Positions 44,885 to 54,325 are shown, counted from the first letter of the stretch. The stretch is DNA of 64,000 bases from Opacimonas sp002292215 (GCA_943846745.1 OX044360.1:2418001-2482000); one strand, 5' to 3'. Numbers and translations are program-made. The notes: generated by a model not told the origin, from the letters alone.

Positions 44885-46045
44885 ATGAAATTTGTAGATG
44901 AAGCAGAAATTCGCGTCGAAGCTGGCGACGGTGGTAACGGCACAGTTGGATTTAGACGAGAAAAATACATCCCTAAAGGCGGCCCTGATGGCGGTGATGG
45001 CGGTGATGGCGGTAGCGTTTTTCTGGTGGCTGACGAAAACTTAAATACGCTAATTGATTATCGTTTTGAACGTTTTCATCGTGCAGAGCGCGGTAAAAAC
45101 GGCGGCGGAACAGATTGTACTGGACGTGGTGGTGCAGACTTAGAGGTCAAGGTGCCTGTAGGAACGCGTGTAACCGATAAAGATACCTTAGAAGTACTTG
45201 GAGACCTACTTAAGCATGGACAGCGTCTGAAGGTTGCTCAGGGCGGTTTCCACGGATTGGGTAATGCTCGCTTTAAAAGCTCAACTAACCGTGCGCCACG
45301 TCAAAAGACCGATGGCACACCTGGCGACATCCGTAATCTATTATTAGAATTAATGTTGTTAGCTGACGTAGGTATGCTTGGCCTACCTAATGCTGGTAAA
45401 TCAACATTTATCCGCAGTGTATCCGCAGCTAAGCCTAAAGTGGCAGATTATCCATTTACAACGCTAGTGCCAAATCTAGGTGTGGTGCGTATGGACGCGA
45501 TGCAAAGTTTTGTAATTGCTGATATCCCTGGTTTGATTGAAGGTGCTTCAGACGGTGCTGGTTTGGGTATTCAATTTTTGAAACATCTTGAACGTTGCCG
45601 GATCTTATTACATTTAGTCGATGTGATGCCAGCCGATGGCAGTAATCCGATTGATAATGCTCGCGCTATTGTCAAAGAACTAGAGCAATATTCACCTAAG
45701 CTTGCTAACAAAAAGCGCTGGTTAGTATTTAACAAAATTGATTTAATGCTTGAAGATGAAGCGCAAGAGTTATGCGCATCCATTGCTGCAGAATTAGGTA
45801 TTGAAGATTATTATCAGATATCTGCATTCCAAAAACTAAACGTCAATGAATTGTGTCGTGATGTGATGACCTACCTTGAAGAATTACCTGCTGATATTTT
45901 AGCGGATGAAGAAGAGCAAATTGATTTCAAATGGGATTCTTACCATGAACGAACAATTGCAGAGCACGTTGATGTTGAAGACGATGAAGATGATGACGAT
46001 TGGGACGACGAAGATGACGCGCACCCAAATACATTTTACGTATAA
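44885..46045 (+). CDS. obgE: GTPase ObgE/CgtA
   Basis: A 386-residue Obg GTPase for 50S assembly and stringent control. The glycine-rich Obg fold fills residues 1-158 (G-D-G-G-N-G and repeated G-G-D-G-G). The G domain follows with G-L-P-N-A-G-K-S-T near 166 (G1), D-I-P-G-L-I-E-G near 213 (G3) and N-K-I-D near 283 (G4). The C-terminal tail (about 356-380) is strongly acidic with D/E runs. It has its own upstream region after the rpmA terminator. Confidence 0.97.
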   Translation: MKFVDEAEIRVEAGDGGNGTVGFRREKYIPKGGPDGGDGGDGGSVFLVADENLNTLIDYRFERFHRAERGKNGGGTDCTGRGGADLEVKVPVGTRVTDKDTLEVLGDLLKHGQRLKVAQGGFHGLGNARFKSSTNRAPRQKTDGTPGDIRNLLLELMLLADVGMLGLPNAGKSTFIRSVSAAKPKVADYPFTTLVPNLGVVRMDAMQSFVIADIPGLIEGASDGAGLGIQFLKHLERCRILLHLVDVMPADGSNPIDNARAIVKELEQYSPKLANKKRWLVFNKIDLMLEDEAQELCASIAAELGIEDYYQISAFQKLNVNELCRDVMTYLEELPADILADEEEQIDFKWDSYHERTIAEHVDVEDDEDDDDWDDEDDAHPNTFYV

Positions 46046-46147
46046 TGGTCTAACACTCGATTCAATAGTTGAACAATGAATTAGTGTTGTACAAACTCAG
46101 CATAATACTCTAACGTACGGTTTCAAATAACCTTATGGAAGTCTATT

Positions 46148-46519
46148 ATGCTGAGTTATATTACTTTAGGTGTGTCAGATTTAGAAAAATCCGAAGCCTT
46201 CTACAACGAACTTCTCGCGCCGCTCGGAGCAAAAACCTTAATTAAAATGGAACGCATTATCTTTATTGGTAAATCAATGGATGAACCGATGATATCGATT
46301 TGTGTGCCGTACAATGGTGATGCACCCAACCCTGGTAATGGCAATATGTTTGCGATTGCACCAGGCTCAAAAGAGCTCGTTAATCAGTTACACGCACAAG
46401 CTATTAGCTTGGGTGCAACCTGTGATGGCCCCCCAGGACAACGTATCCCAGATGTGTTCTATGGTGGATATTTTAAAGATCCAGATGGCAATAAAGGCGT
46501 GTTTAACCACTTCGGCTAA
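46148..46519 (+). CDS. VOC family (glyoxalase-like) protein
   Basis: A 123-residue vicinal-oxygen-chelate protein. It starts with the beta-alpha-beta unit Y-I-T-L-G-V-S-D-L-E-K-S-E-A-F-Y near 4-19 and ends with Y-F-K-D-P-D-G-N-K near 108-116, the usual C-terminal metal-strand motif. The substrate is unknown. It resembles small stand-alone lyase or dioxygenase relatives rather than glyoxalase I. It converges with an unknown lipoprotein gene. Confidence 0.85.
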   Translation: MLSYITLGVSDLEKSEAFYNELLAPLGAKTLIKMERIIFIGKSMDEPMISICVPYNGDAPNPGNGNMFAIAPGSKELVNQLHAQAISLGATCDGPPGQRIPDVFYGGYFKDPDGNKGVFNHFG

Positions 46520-46541
46520 ACATCACCTTTTCCTGTATTGC

Positions 46542-47465
46542 TTAGCTTTGGCAGACCGTTGGGTTTGCTGGAGCTATATCCTTATCATCAATATCATTAG
46601 TTTCTGCAATGCTAGCATTAGCTGTCGCTTTTGGGATAGCGATAAACCAATTCCGTAAGTTTTTCACAATCTGATAATTGCAATCTTCTGCTGCTAATTT
46701 TCCTCTGATCACTGTATTTCGAAAATCCTGTTTAAGAATAAACGACTGTGCTTTTGCATCCGTGAGTTTAAATTTTCCAGTAACGTCTTGCTTTACAATA
46801 GCGATAGCTGTGTTGAACAAATGCCGGTAAGACTCAGTTAATTCATCGGCCGTGATATCTAATAATACGCTGTCATCACCTTCAGGTAATGGACCATAAA
46901 TATGCACCATGTTTTGATAACGGAACGGCGATTTTTTGAGGTTGGCTTTCTCATCATTATTAGGTAACCAAGCAACTAATTTTAAGGACAATCTACTCAT
47001 CTTTGGATTACTAAAGAAAATAGGCTTGATTCGTAATGTATTGTCACCACTTTTCGCTGCCGCCACCACAATACTATCGTCGTTGATTAAAGTAGATAGA
47101 GGCAGTTGGCCAGTTCGATCAAGTAGCAGCTGAATATTTTTATTGGCTTGCCCTTGCTGAGCTGATAGTTTGTTATCGCGCCCTGAATTGACCATTGCCG
47201 CATGCGCGCCAATTTGTACCAACATCCCAGCTAAACCTGCACTGCCGTCATACATGATAGTTGAGCCTGACATCGCATCATCATGATTGTAAATGCCTCG
47301 TAACTCCACAAACTCCGCTTCTTCAAATTGGATAGTGATATCGTTCAGTTGCAATTGATGAGTCGGTTTTAATTGGACATGTTGAGCAAAATCATCACGA
47401 TACGGCGTACTACTGCACGCCGAAAGTGCACTCATCACGAATAACGTTAGAATGATTTTATACAT
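46542..47465 (-). CDS. Unknown lipoprotein
   Basis: A 307-residue lipoprotein of no family I recognise. The signal peptide ends in L-S-A-C-S-S (lipobox near residue 16). The body is mixed alpha/beta with a G-S-A-G-L-A-G-M-L-V stretch near 80-90 that could be a short membrane-associated or glycine-zipper segment. It lies 9 bp downstream of a second lipoprotein gene on the same strand, so the two are probably made together. Confidence 0.75.
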   Translation of the reverse strand: MYKIILTLFVMSALSACSSTPYRDDFAQHVQLKPTHQLQLNDITIQFEEAEFVELRGIYNHDDAMSGSTIMYDGSAGLAGMLVQIGAHAAMVNSGRDNKLSAQQGQANKNIQLLLDRTGQLPLSTLINDDSIVVAAAKSGDNTLRIKPIFFSNPKMSRLSLKLVAWLPNNDEKANLKKSPFRYQNMVHIYGPLPEGDDSVLLDITADELTESYRHLFNTAIAIVKQDVTGKFKLTDAKAQSFILKQDFRNTVIRGKLAAEDCNYQIVKNLRNWFIAIPKATANASIAETNDIDDKDIAPANPTVCQS

Positions 47466-47474
47466 AGTTAAGTA

Positions 47475-48176
47475 CTACAATGACTTAGTGACTAGTGATT
47501 TAACATTTTCGATAGATTGATAATAAGCTGTTGTTACACTTGGAAATGCTGTTGGTTCATCCCATTCGCCTTGAGGTTGCACACGATCAGCAATGCTTAA
47601 GTATTGAACATAGCCGTTAGTAGTTAAATCCACTGTATATAATGTCCCCGCAATATAACCTTGCGGATCGCCATTCGGGATATAGTTATTAAAGCTACGA
47701 TATGCGCCATGTTGGTCAAGTGATAACACCACTAACATATCCAAACCTAGTTTATCTTTGAGTACACGAAAATCTTTTTCGGCAAATCCATTTTCACCTT
47801 TGAATTTTTTCAATTTAGTGATGGGTGTCGTTAAATTAACCTCAATTAACTCAACATTTAATTCACTGTAACCAGCAATAACTGCATCTTTAATTACCAA
47901 TAATTCATCAGCAGAAACAGTACTTTCAAGGTGAGTGTCTAATGAACTAGTGAGCGCCGATGCAACCCCATAACATAATAAACATCCTGCGCCGTAGATA
48001 TGTGTGGTTGCTTTGTCTTCTGGTGCGATATAGACAAAGCCAATTTTAGTATTGTCGGCTTGAACAACGTTTTTAACTAAAGGGACAAAGCCTTGGGGCG
48101 TAGAGCCGCAAGCGCTGATAAATAGTGTGGCTAGCAGAATGATAAGTAACTTACTGGGTTTAAATAGGGCGTTCAT
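47475..48176 (-). CDS. Unknown lipoprotein, first of a pair
   Basis: A 233-residue lipoprotein with signal peptide and lipobox I-S-A-C near residue 22. After the anchor it has K-I-G-F-V-Y-I-A-P near 45-53, a Cys-containing G-A-G-C-L-L-C-Y-G segment near 62-70, and an alpha/beta body (L-D-M-L-V-V-L-S-L near 142-150). The layout suggests a small periplasmic domain. No annotated function is known to me; pairing with the next lipoprotein gene (9-bp gap) suggests joint use at the outer membrane. Confidence 0.75.
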   Translation of the reverse strand: MNALFKPSKLLIILLATLFISACGSTPQGFVPLVKNVVQADNTKIGFVYIAPEDKATTHIYGAGCLLCYGVASALTSSLDTHLESTVSADELLVIKDAVIAGYSELNVELIEVNLTTPITKLKKFKGENGFAEKDFRVLKDKLGLDMLVVLSLDQHGAYRSFNNYIPNGDPQGYIAGTLYTVDLTTNGYVQYLSIADRVQPQGEWDEPTAFPSVTTAYYQSIENVKSLVTKSL

Positions 48177-48257
48177 AGTGTTCCTTGAATGGGATTGTTA
48201 TTAATTTTGCACTCAGATTACAAGATTATTGGTTGAAAATAAAGTGCTGAATTGACG

Positions 48258-48719
48258 CTATATCCAACGTCTGGTTTTTTGGCAATAAAGCTTAAAATCC
48301 TGTGGAAACAATGCATGTAATGCTCGTTCTTCAGGATGTATTTGAAAACGTGTCATATAGATAATAAAAACCAGACACACGAATGGAAATAGCATACTTT
48401 GTAACGCGATGCCGCTAGCGATAATCAATAATACAAAACCCAAATACATAGGATTGCGACTGATACTTAGCAAGCCTGTTGTGAGTAATTGACTGGCGTT
48501 TTCAGGTTGCATAGGATTGACCGTTGTTTGGTGTCGACGAAATTGCCATACGGCTAACATAATGCACAATAGCCCGCTGAATAAAAATAGGCTTCCTATG
48601 CTGATAGCTAACCAATGCGCCAATCCAATATGGGGCAGGTACAGCTGCGCGGAAGCCATACCTGTAATACAAATTAACAAGATTGCGACGGGGGGAATTT
48701 TTAATTCTAAAAAATGCAT
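48258..48719 (-). CDS. Isoprenylcysteine methyltransferase-like membrane protein
   Basis: A 153-residue membrane protein with about four helices and the ICMT/phospholipid methyltransferase signature S-R-N-P-M-Y-L-G-F near residues 91-99, then H-P-E-E-R-A-L near 129-135 and a terminal R-R-W. Bacterial members methylate unknown lipids or small molecules using SAM. It is divergent from folA. Confidence 0.82.
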   Translation of the reverse strand: MHFLELKIPPVAILLICITGMASAQLYLPHIGLAHWLAISIGSLFLFSGLLCIMLAVWQFRRHQTTVNPMQPENASQLLTTGLLSISRNPMYLGFVLLIIASGIALQSMLFPFVCLVFIIYMTRFQIHPEERALHALFPQDFKLYCQKTRRWI

Positions 48720-48783
48720 GGTCTATTTCATTGTTTTTCCTGTAAAATACAGTTAAGCAAAATATAAAACAAAGTGCAAAATT

Positions 48784-49275
48784 ATGTCTCATTTATCTAT
48801 GATTGTCGCAATGGCTCATCACCGTATTATCGGTGCAGACAACGATATGCCTTGGCATCTTCCCGCAGATCTTCAACATTTTAGACGAACGACTATGGGC
48901 AAACCTGTCGTGATGGGTCGTAAAACCTATGAGTCTATTGGTAAGGCTTTACCTGGTCGCCATAATATTGTCATCACCACCAACTCAGAATATACATTAG
49001 ACGACGCTTCAGTTGTCTATAGCGTTGAAGAGGCGTTAGCATTGTGCGCGCAAGAAGAGGAAGTCATGATCATTGGCGGCGGAAGTATTTATGCACTGCT
49101 AATCGATCATACCGATACCTTACATTTGACGTTTATTGATAAAGATGTAGCCGGAGACACTCAATTCCCAGATTGGAATGAGTATGGAAAATGGCAAGAA
49201 GTCAGTCGAGAAGCGCATCATGCAGATGATAAAAATCCTCATGACTATGAATTTGTCACATTACAACGGAAATAA
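48784..49275 (+). CDS. folA: Dihydrofolate reductase
   Basis: A 163-residue NADPH-dependent DHFR. Signatures are M-P-W-H-L-P-A-D-L near residues 20-28 (the catalytic Asp is in this block), G-R-K-T-Y-E-S-I-G near 44-52 and I-G-G-G-S-I-Y near 95-101. The length and motif order are those of chromosomal FolA, not plasmid-type DfrA. It stands alone with its own upstream region. Confidence 0.96.
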   Translation: MSHLSMIVAMAHHRIIGADNDMPWHLPADLQHFRRTTMGKPVVMGRKTYESIGKALPGRHNIVITTNSEYTLDDASVVYSVEEALALCAQEEEVMIIGGGSIYALLIDHTDTLHLTFIDKDVAGDTQFPDWNEYGKWQEVSREAHHADDKNPHDYEFVTLQRK

Positions 49276-49309
49276 TGAGGCGATAAGTAATTTGTTCTGC
49301 GAGAGCGTT

Positions 49310-49825
49310 TTATTTTATTTGGTCTTTTTTGTATAGGCTAAATGTATATACATAACCATATAATCCACTAAAAAATATTGACGGAATGACCGTTAGCCAT
49401 AGATTCGGCGTCGCGTTAACAAGGTTGACTCCAATGACGATTGTTCCTTGTAATGCCATCGGGACTAATGGAGCAAAGAGTGCTCCGCTAAACCTATTCG
49501 CGTGTAAGTAGCCTGCCGAATTATCTAATAATTGATTAAAACTGCGTTTAAATTGTTTAGCATAAGGCGTGTTGTGATAAGGCATGCACAGTAGTGGAGT
49601 GACGAATGCAAATGACACACACCGTTGCCCAAAACGTCGGTAACTCCATTCGGTCAGCACCGTAAAACCAAGTGTGATTGCAGCACTGGTAGTGGCTTGC
49701 ACTAGAGCGATTTGGTACAGAGCTGTGTTAGTGACAACCTGAGACAGATTGGCATAAAAAGCCCAAGCTCCGTAAAAGCAAAACGCAATAAGCGCGGATA
49801 ATAATAAGCGTAAATATGCAGGCAT
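49310..49825 (-). CDS. Small four-helix membrane protein, unknown
   Basis: A 171-residue inner membrane protein with about four hydrophobic helices: residues 4-22, 36-58, 112-132 and 138-160. The central loop is polar and basic (Y-A-K-Q-F-K-R-S-F). The ATG at 49825 is chosen because AAGGAAAA precedes it; an upstream GTG at 49870 abutting the neighbouring stop has no ribosome site. I do not recognise the family. It follows the AEC transporter on the same strand. Confidence 0.65.
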   Translation of the reverse strand: MPAYLRLLLSALIAFCFYGAWAFYANLSQVVTNTALYQIALVQATTSAAITLGFTVLTEWSYRRFGQRCVSFAFVTPLLCMPYHNTPYAKQFKRSFNQLLDNSAGYLHANRFSGALFAPLVPMALQGTIVIGVNLVNATPNLWLTVIPSIFFSGLYGYVYTFSLYKKDQIK

Positions 49826-49870
49826 TATGCTGTTTTCCTTAACATTGAGTAGGTTAGGGTCTATGACCAC

Positions 49871-50833
49871 TTAGGGTATCGGTAAACTCGCTGGTGCAAT
49901 GATGCCATATTGAATCAAGATCACCATAGCAAGCATCATTATAGGGATGGCTACCACAGTCGTAGAAACAACAATGTTGGCGGCTAAGACGGGATTAGAG
50001 TTGGTTTTTTTTGCCATAATGTAACTCGCTGCTGCAGTAGGAGAAGCACTCATCAAAAATACAATGCCCATTTGTACACTATCCAGCTGTAAATAATAAC
50101 CGATAGATAAAATCACAGCAGGGTAAAGCATGCATTTACCCACATTCGCAATTATCATGGAACCGATGGCTTTACGCATCGCAAAAAATTGTAACGAGGC
50201 CCCAGTACATAATAATGCCAATGGTAGCGTTAATTGTGCGAAATATGCCAAACTGACTTCTGCGATCCTTGGCAACCTGAGATGAAAATACGAAGCTAAT
50301 AACGCCAATACAATACTGATAATGATTGGATTTTTGAGTAATGCTAAGATGTTATCTTTGATGGAATGGTGTTTGTCTGAATAAAAATTTAACAATATCA
50401 CAGCCAATAAATTATATACCAATGTGGTACAGGCCATGAAAACGGAGGCGGTCGCAAAAAAATCAGGGTAGGCGTTAGCACTTAATGCTAATCCAACAAT
50501 GCCGATGTTGGAGCGATAAGCACCTTGAATGATGACGCCGCGGTCGGTCCGTTCAGGGATCATGATATGCACTAAACCCATCGCTATGATAACAAATACC
50601 AAGGTTCCAACGACACTCGCCATGATCAAATCGGGATTCGCAGCCGTGGCAAAGTCAGCAGTGTAGATAGCGTTAAATAGTAGTGCAGGGAGTGAGACGT
50701 TGTAGATTAGCTTGGAGCCACCTTCGACAAAGGCGTCATTCATTAGCCCTACGCGTTTAAATAGCACTCCAGCAATGATTAAACACATAACAGGGGCGAC
50801 AACAATTAAAGCTGTCATTAAAGCCGATGACAT
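49871..50833 (-). CDS. AEC family transporter (auxin efflux carrier-like)
   Basis: A 320-residue permease with about ten hydrophobic helices split five plus five, as in the AEC/BART family. Signatures are L-I-Y-N-V-S-L-P-A-L-L-F near the N-terminus and S-A-S-P-T-A-A-A-S near 257-265. The start at 50833 is chosen because AAGGAA lies about 9 nt upstream; the frame remains open 24 codons further without family similarity. Substrates of bacterial members are typically organic acids such as malate or malonate. It is divergent from the HD-domain gene across a long palindrome. Confidence 0.83.
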   Translation of the reverse strand: MSSALMTALIVVAPVMCLIIAGVLFKRVGLMNDAFVEGGSKLIYNVSLPALLFNAIYTADFATAANPDLIMASVVGTLVFVIIAMGLVHIMIPERTDRGVIIQGAYRSNIGIVGLALSANAYPDFFATASVFMACTTLVYNLLAVILLNFYSDKHHSIKDNILALLKNPIIISIVLALLASYFHLRLPRIAEVSLAYFAQLTLPLALLCTGASLQFFAMRKAIGSMIIANVGKCMLYPAVILSIGYYLQLDSVQMGIVFLMSASPTAAASYIMAKKTNSNPVLAANIVVSTTVVAIPIMMLAMVILIQYGIIAPASLPIP

Positions 50834-50913
50834 GCTTGTCATTCCTTCATTTAGCATAGTTAGGTTGTGCTGATTATACGCTTTATTGGTGTAACGTTCA
50901 CACAAAATAAAAC

Positions 50914-50971
50914 CCCTAGGATTTTCATGACCTCTTAAGAGGCCTTTTAAGAGGTCTCGAAAATCCTAGGG
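50914..50971. repeat. 58-bp near-perfect palindrome in a divergent promoter region
   Basis: Outer arms CCCTAGGATTTTC and GAAAATCCTAGGG (13 bp, perfect) enclose a 2x2 mismatch and inner arms GACCTCTTAA and TTAAGAGGTC (10 bp, perfect) around an 8-nt loop. It sits between the start regions of the AEC and HD-domain genes, so it is not in a terminator position and has no U-run. It could be a REP/MITE-like element, a cruciform or a leader hairpin. Confidence 0.85.
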
Positions 50972-51081
50972 AATTTAAACCAAGGTATAAACAGAACTAA
51001 TTTTTACAAATTAATAACAATGCTTAGACAGCTTACAGCTTAGTTTGATACATTCAACTTACTGTAATAGGAGCAACAATA

Positions 51082-51642
51082 ATGAGCGAACAAGCACACT
51101 TTACCCGGATGCAAGATGGTACTTTAGAAGAATGGCAAATTATAGGTGCTGCGCACTATGAGCATTTTAAACATACCGCGGATACCTACATTGATTTGCT
51201 AAAAAGCCTAGAGCAACATACCTTGGGTTTTGCTTGTGATCAGTTGCAACATGCGTTGATGGCAGGTACGTTGGCGCGCCGTGCAGGTGCAAGTAATGAA
51301 CATATTGTTATCGCCTTATGTCATGATATTGGCAAATCTATTAATGTGCCTAATCACGGTGCAATTGCAGCAGAAATGATGAAACCCTATATTAGTGAAG
51401 ATAGTTACCATGTGATTTATAATCATCAAGCATTTCAAGGTGAGTACTATTATCAATACCTTGGGGCTCCGACCGACCTAAGATTGCAGTGGAAGGATGA
51501 AAGTTGGTATCCACTCGCATGCAAATTAGTCGATGAGTGGGACGCACCGGCCTTTGATCCTGATTTTGAGGTTGATAGCTTAGAGAGCTTTATTCCGTTA
51601 ATGCGTGAGGTTTTTCATGATAAACCGATGGCGTTAGGTTAA
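51082..51642 (+). CDS. HD-domain protein, PhnZ/MIOX-like
   Basis: A 186-residue HD-domain protein. Predicted metal ligands are H57, H81-D82, H92, H115 and an Asp in D-E-W-D (151-154). The 24-residue step from the first His to the HD pair matches my recollection of the mixed-valent diiron oxygenase PhnZ, and a second His-His step of 23 is close to it. This suggests an oxygenase of the PhnZ/myo-inositol oxygenase group rather than a plain phosphohydrolase. No phosphonate genes are adjacent. The HD fold is firm; the oxygenase idea is an inference. Confidence 0.7.
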   Translation: MSEQAHFTRMQDGTLEEWQIIGAAHYEHFKHTADTYIDLLKSLEQHTLGFACDQLQHALMAGTLARRAGASNEHIVIALCHDIGKSINVPNHGAIAAEMMKPYISEDSYHVIYNHQAFQGEYYYQYLGAPTDLRLQWKDESWYPLACKLVDEWDAPAFDPDFEVDSLESFIPLMREVFHDKPMALG

Positions 51643-51715
51643 CGTATAATTAACGGAAATCTCCGCTGAAATATGCTACTCTGCACCCGAATTTTTTATG
51701 GGTGATAGATTAATT

Positions 51716-53290
51716 ATGTTTAAATTTGATTTTGCTGGTGCATTTTCTAATAACAACGTTAAAAACGACGTGTTATCAGGGATCACCGTGGCATTGGCAC
51801 TAGTGCCAGAAGCCGTCGCGTTTGCCTTTGTGGCCGGCGTTGAACCAATGGTTGGCTTATATGCTGCCTTTATGATGGGATTGATTACCTCTGCAATCGG
51901 TGGTCGTCCGGGTATGATTTCTGGCGCGACTGGTGCGATGGCAGTTGTGATGGTCGCTTTAGTGGCGCAACATGGCTTACAATATTTGTTTGCAGCCGTA
52001 ATAGTGGCTGGGGTATTGCAAATTTTAGCTGGCGTCTTCCGCTTAGGTAAGTTTATTCGCTTAGTGCCTTATCCGGTGATGTTAGGGTTTGTGAATGGCT
52101 TAGCGATTGTGATTTTCTTAGCGCAATTAGGGCAATTTAAAATCTTCGATGCTAACGGCATACAATCATGGATGACCGGCGAGATGCTCTACATCATGTT
52201 GGGTCTGACTGCATTGACGATGGCGATCATTGTGTTGTTGCCTAAAATCACAACGGCGATCCCTTCTTCATTAGCTGCGATTATTACTGTCACCTTGATT
52301 GTCCACGGCCTCGACGTAGAAGCCCGTACCGTTATCGATTTTGTGCGTGATATGTTGCCAGAGGCAGATAAAGCCACAGCAACACTTGCCGGTGAATTAC
52401 CGAGCTTTGCTATTCCAATGGTTCCTTTCACCCTCGAAACCTTATATATCGTATTACCAACAGCTATTATTTTGTCCCTAGTTGGCTTGATTGAATCATT
52501 GCTGACGTTGACGTTAATTGATGAAATGACCAGTACACGCGGTCGTGGTAACAAAGAATGTATCGGTCAAGGCGTTGCCAATACCGTGAACGGTTTCTTT
52601 GGTGGTATGGGTGGTTGTGCGATGATCGGTCAGTCAATGATTAATATCAACTCAGGTGGTCGTGGCCGTTTATCAGGGATTACCGCAGCGTTAGTCTTAC
52701 TTGGTTTTATCTTGTTTGCGTCACAATTAATTGAAATGATCCCATTAGCAGCCCTAGTTGGTGTTATGTTTATGGTTGTTATTGGTACATTTGAATGGGC
52801 GTCGTTTAAGATCATCCGAGGTGTCAATAAAGAAGATGCGTTTGTCTTGTTCTTAGTGACATTTGTGACGGTGATTGCTGATCTAGCAATTGCGGTTGTT
52901 GTCGGTGTGATTGTATCTGCATTGGTGTTTGCTTGGAAACATGCGATACACATTTCTGCCAAAACACATACAGATAAAGATAACTGGAAAGTCTATGAGT
53001 TAGACGGTCCGTTATTCTTTGGTTCAGTATCGTACTTTAAAGAAATTTTTGATCCTGAAGCAGATCCTACTGATGTTGTCATTGATTTTAATGAGTCACG
53101 GATCTGGGATTCATCAGGTATTGATGCGTTAGATACGTTGGCCGATAAGTATGAAGCGGCAGGCAAGAAACTGCATATTCGTCATATTTCACCAGAGTGC
53201 CGCACGTTATTGCGCAAAGCATCGCGCTTTGTTGAAATCAATGTAAATGAAGATCCACGTTACTATGTTGCGAGTGATGAATTGGGTTAA
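51716..53290 (+). CDS. SulP family inorganic anion transporter
   Basis: A 524-residue SLC26/SulP permease with 10-12 hydrophobic helices followed by a C-terminal STAS domain (about residues 425-520; D-S-S-G-I-D-A-L is the STAS phosphosite-like loop). The N-terminal signature is V-L-S-G-I-T-V-A-L-A-L-V-P-E near 17-30. Substrates may be sulfate, bicarbonate or other anions. The ATG at 51716 is chosen over one at 51698 because the family begins here and GGTGA precedes it. A terminator follows. Confidence 0.9.
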   Translation: MFKFDFAGAFSNNNVKNDVLSGITVALALVPEAVAFAFVAGVEPMVGLYAAFMMGLITSAIGGRPGMISGATGAMAVVMVALVAQHGLQYLFAAVIVAGVLQILAGVFRLGKFIRLVPYPVMLGFVNGLAIVIFLAQLGQFKIFDANGIQSWMTGEMLYIMLGLTALTMAIIVLLPKITTAIPSSLAAIITVTLIVHGLDVEARTVIDFVRDMLPEADKATATLAGELPSFAIPMVPFTLETLYIVLPTAIILSLVGLIESLLTLTLIDEMTSTRGRGNKECIGQGVANTVNGFFGGMGGCAMIGQSMININSGGRGRLSGITAALVLLGFILFASQLIEMIPLAALVGVMFMVVIGTFEWASFKIIRGVNKEDAFVLFLVTFVTVIADLAIAVVVGVIVSALVFAWKHAIHISAKTHTDKDNWKVYELDGPLFFGSVSYFKEIFDPEADPTDVVIDFNESRIWDSSGIDALDTLADKYEAAGKKLHIRHISPECRTLLRKASRFVEINVNEDPRYYVASDELG

Positions 53291-53337
53291 ACCTATAGAA
53301 TTTATGGTATAGACAGTATTATTGCGGTAATTAATAT

Positions 53338-53368
53338 AAGGCTACTCAGCTAATTGAGTAGCCTTTTT
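53338..53368 (+). terminator. Rho-independent terminator after the SulP gene
   Basis: An 11-bp stem (AAGGCTACTCA and its complement) with a 6-nt loop runs into TTTTT. It lies between the convergent SulP and HAAS-type genes and serves the plus strand best. Confidence 0.88.
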
Positions 53369-53387
53369 ACTATGTATATTAAGATTC

Positions 53388-54320
53388 TTACAACTTGCGC
53401 CACTTGCGAACTTCTGAAGTGGTGATGAGCACAAATATTCCTGCGCCAACTAACCAGCCGTGAGTAAATATTTGCTCAATAATTGGAGTGAGTTTGGTTG
53501 CTACTGGATTGTTCACGACGAATAAAGGCGGTAAAGACCAAAGCGTCAACATCACACCAATGTATATCAAATATTCTGCGATATACGCCCCCATTGACCA
53601 TCGAGTCCAATAGGTTTGAGTGAGTCTGTATATTGCAGCGATGAGCGAGCCTGCCATCACAATCGTTAGTATGATCCGCCAGTGCTCCATATTCGGCGCA
53701 ATACCAAGTATTAGACTGTTATAGGCTTCTTCGTTGAGCCACAATGGTGTCCAAAGCAATAACAAGCCAAAGACACTGGTCATGATATCTGATATACCAT
53801 CAGAGGTTGATATACGCTGCGCATTGGCTGGCGGGAGAGTCTCCGGACTCCATGATGGATATCGCCACTGTGCCAAATATCCACTTTTACCTAATAAGTA
53901 GAACGTTGCTGTGATGATAATCAACATGCCACCGATGTTATCCCAAACACTACTTAACACGACGAGCAAAAACGCAATGGCATTCACGCTTTGGGCATTA
54001 ATTAAATAACTTCCTGCGGTCACAACCGCATAAACGAATAATACCAATAGCCCTTTTAACACGATGGTTTTGTATAAGCCCATATCCTCACTCGCCACTA
54101 AAGGATATTGTGGCGCATAAGATTGAGCTATGCGTTGTGGGTGGTCTTGGCGTTGCAAGAATGTTGTCAGTGCCACGGTATCAGTCTGATTGGATGCATT
54201 GATCCCAAGAGACTCTAATTCGTCTAAAAGATTAGCACGCAGTTCGCGCATAATATCTTGTTTTTGTTCAGCGGGTAAATAATGTGCCACTGCTTGAACA
54301 TAACGATCTAATAGTTCCAT
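53388..54320 (-). CDS. Membrane protein paired with a PadR regulator
   Basis: A 310-residue protein with a cytoplasmic N-terminal helical module (residues 1-75, L-P-A-E-Q-K-Q-D-I-M-R-E-L near 16-28) like the HAAS/permease-prefix domain found next to PadR regulators, followed by about six transmembrane helices. The ATG at 54320 has AGAGGAA upstream; an earlier start would overlap padR. It is probably part of a PadR-controlled envelope-stress or sensing pair. The function is unknown. Confidence 0.75.
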   Translation of the reverse strand: MELLDRYVQAVAHYLPAEQKQDIMRELRANLLDELESLGINASNQTDTVALTTFLQRQDHPQRIAQSYAPQYPLVASEDMGLYKTIVLKGLLVLFVYAVVTAGSYLINAQSVNAIAFLLVVLSSVWDNIGGMLIIITATFYLLGKSGYLAQWRYPSWSPETLPPANAQRISTSDGISDIMTSVFGLLLLWTPLWLNEEAYNSLILGIAPNMEHWRIILTIVMAGSLIAAIYRLTQTYWTRWSMGAYIAEYLIYIGVMLTLWSLPPLFVVNNPVATKLTPIIEQIFTHGWLVGAGIFVLITTSEVRKWRKL

Positions 54321-54325
54321 TTTGC

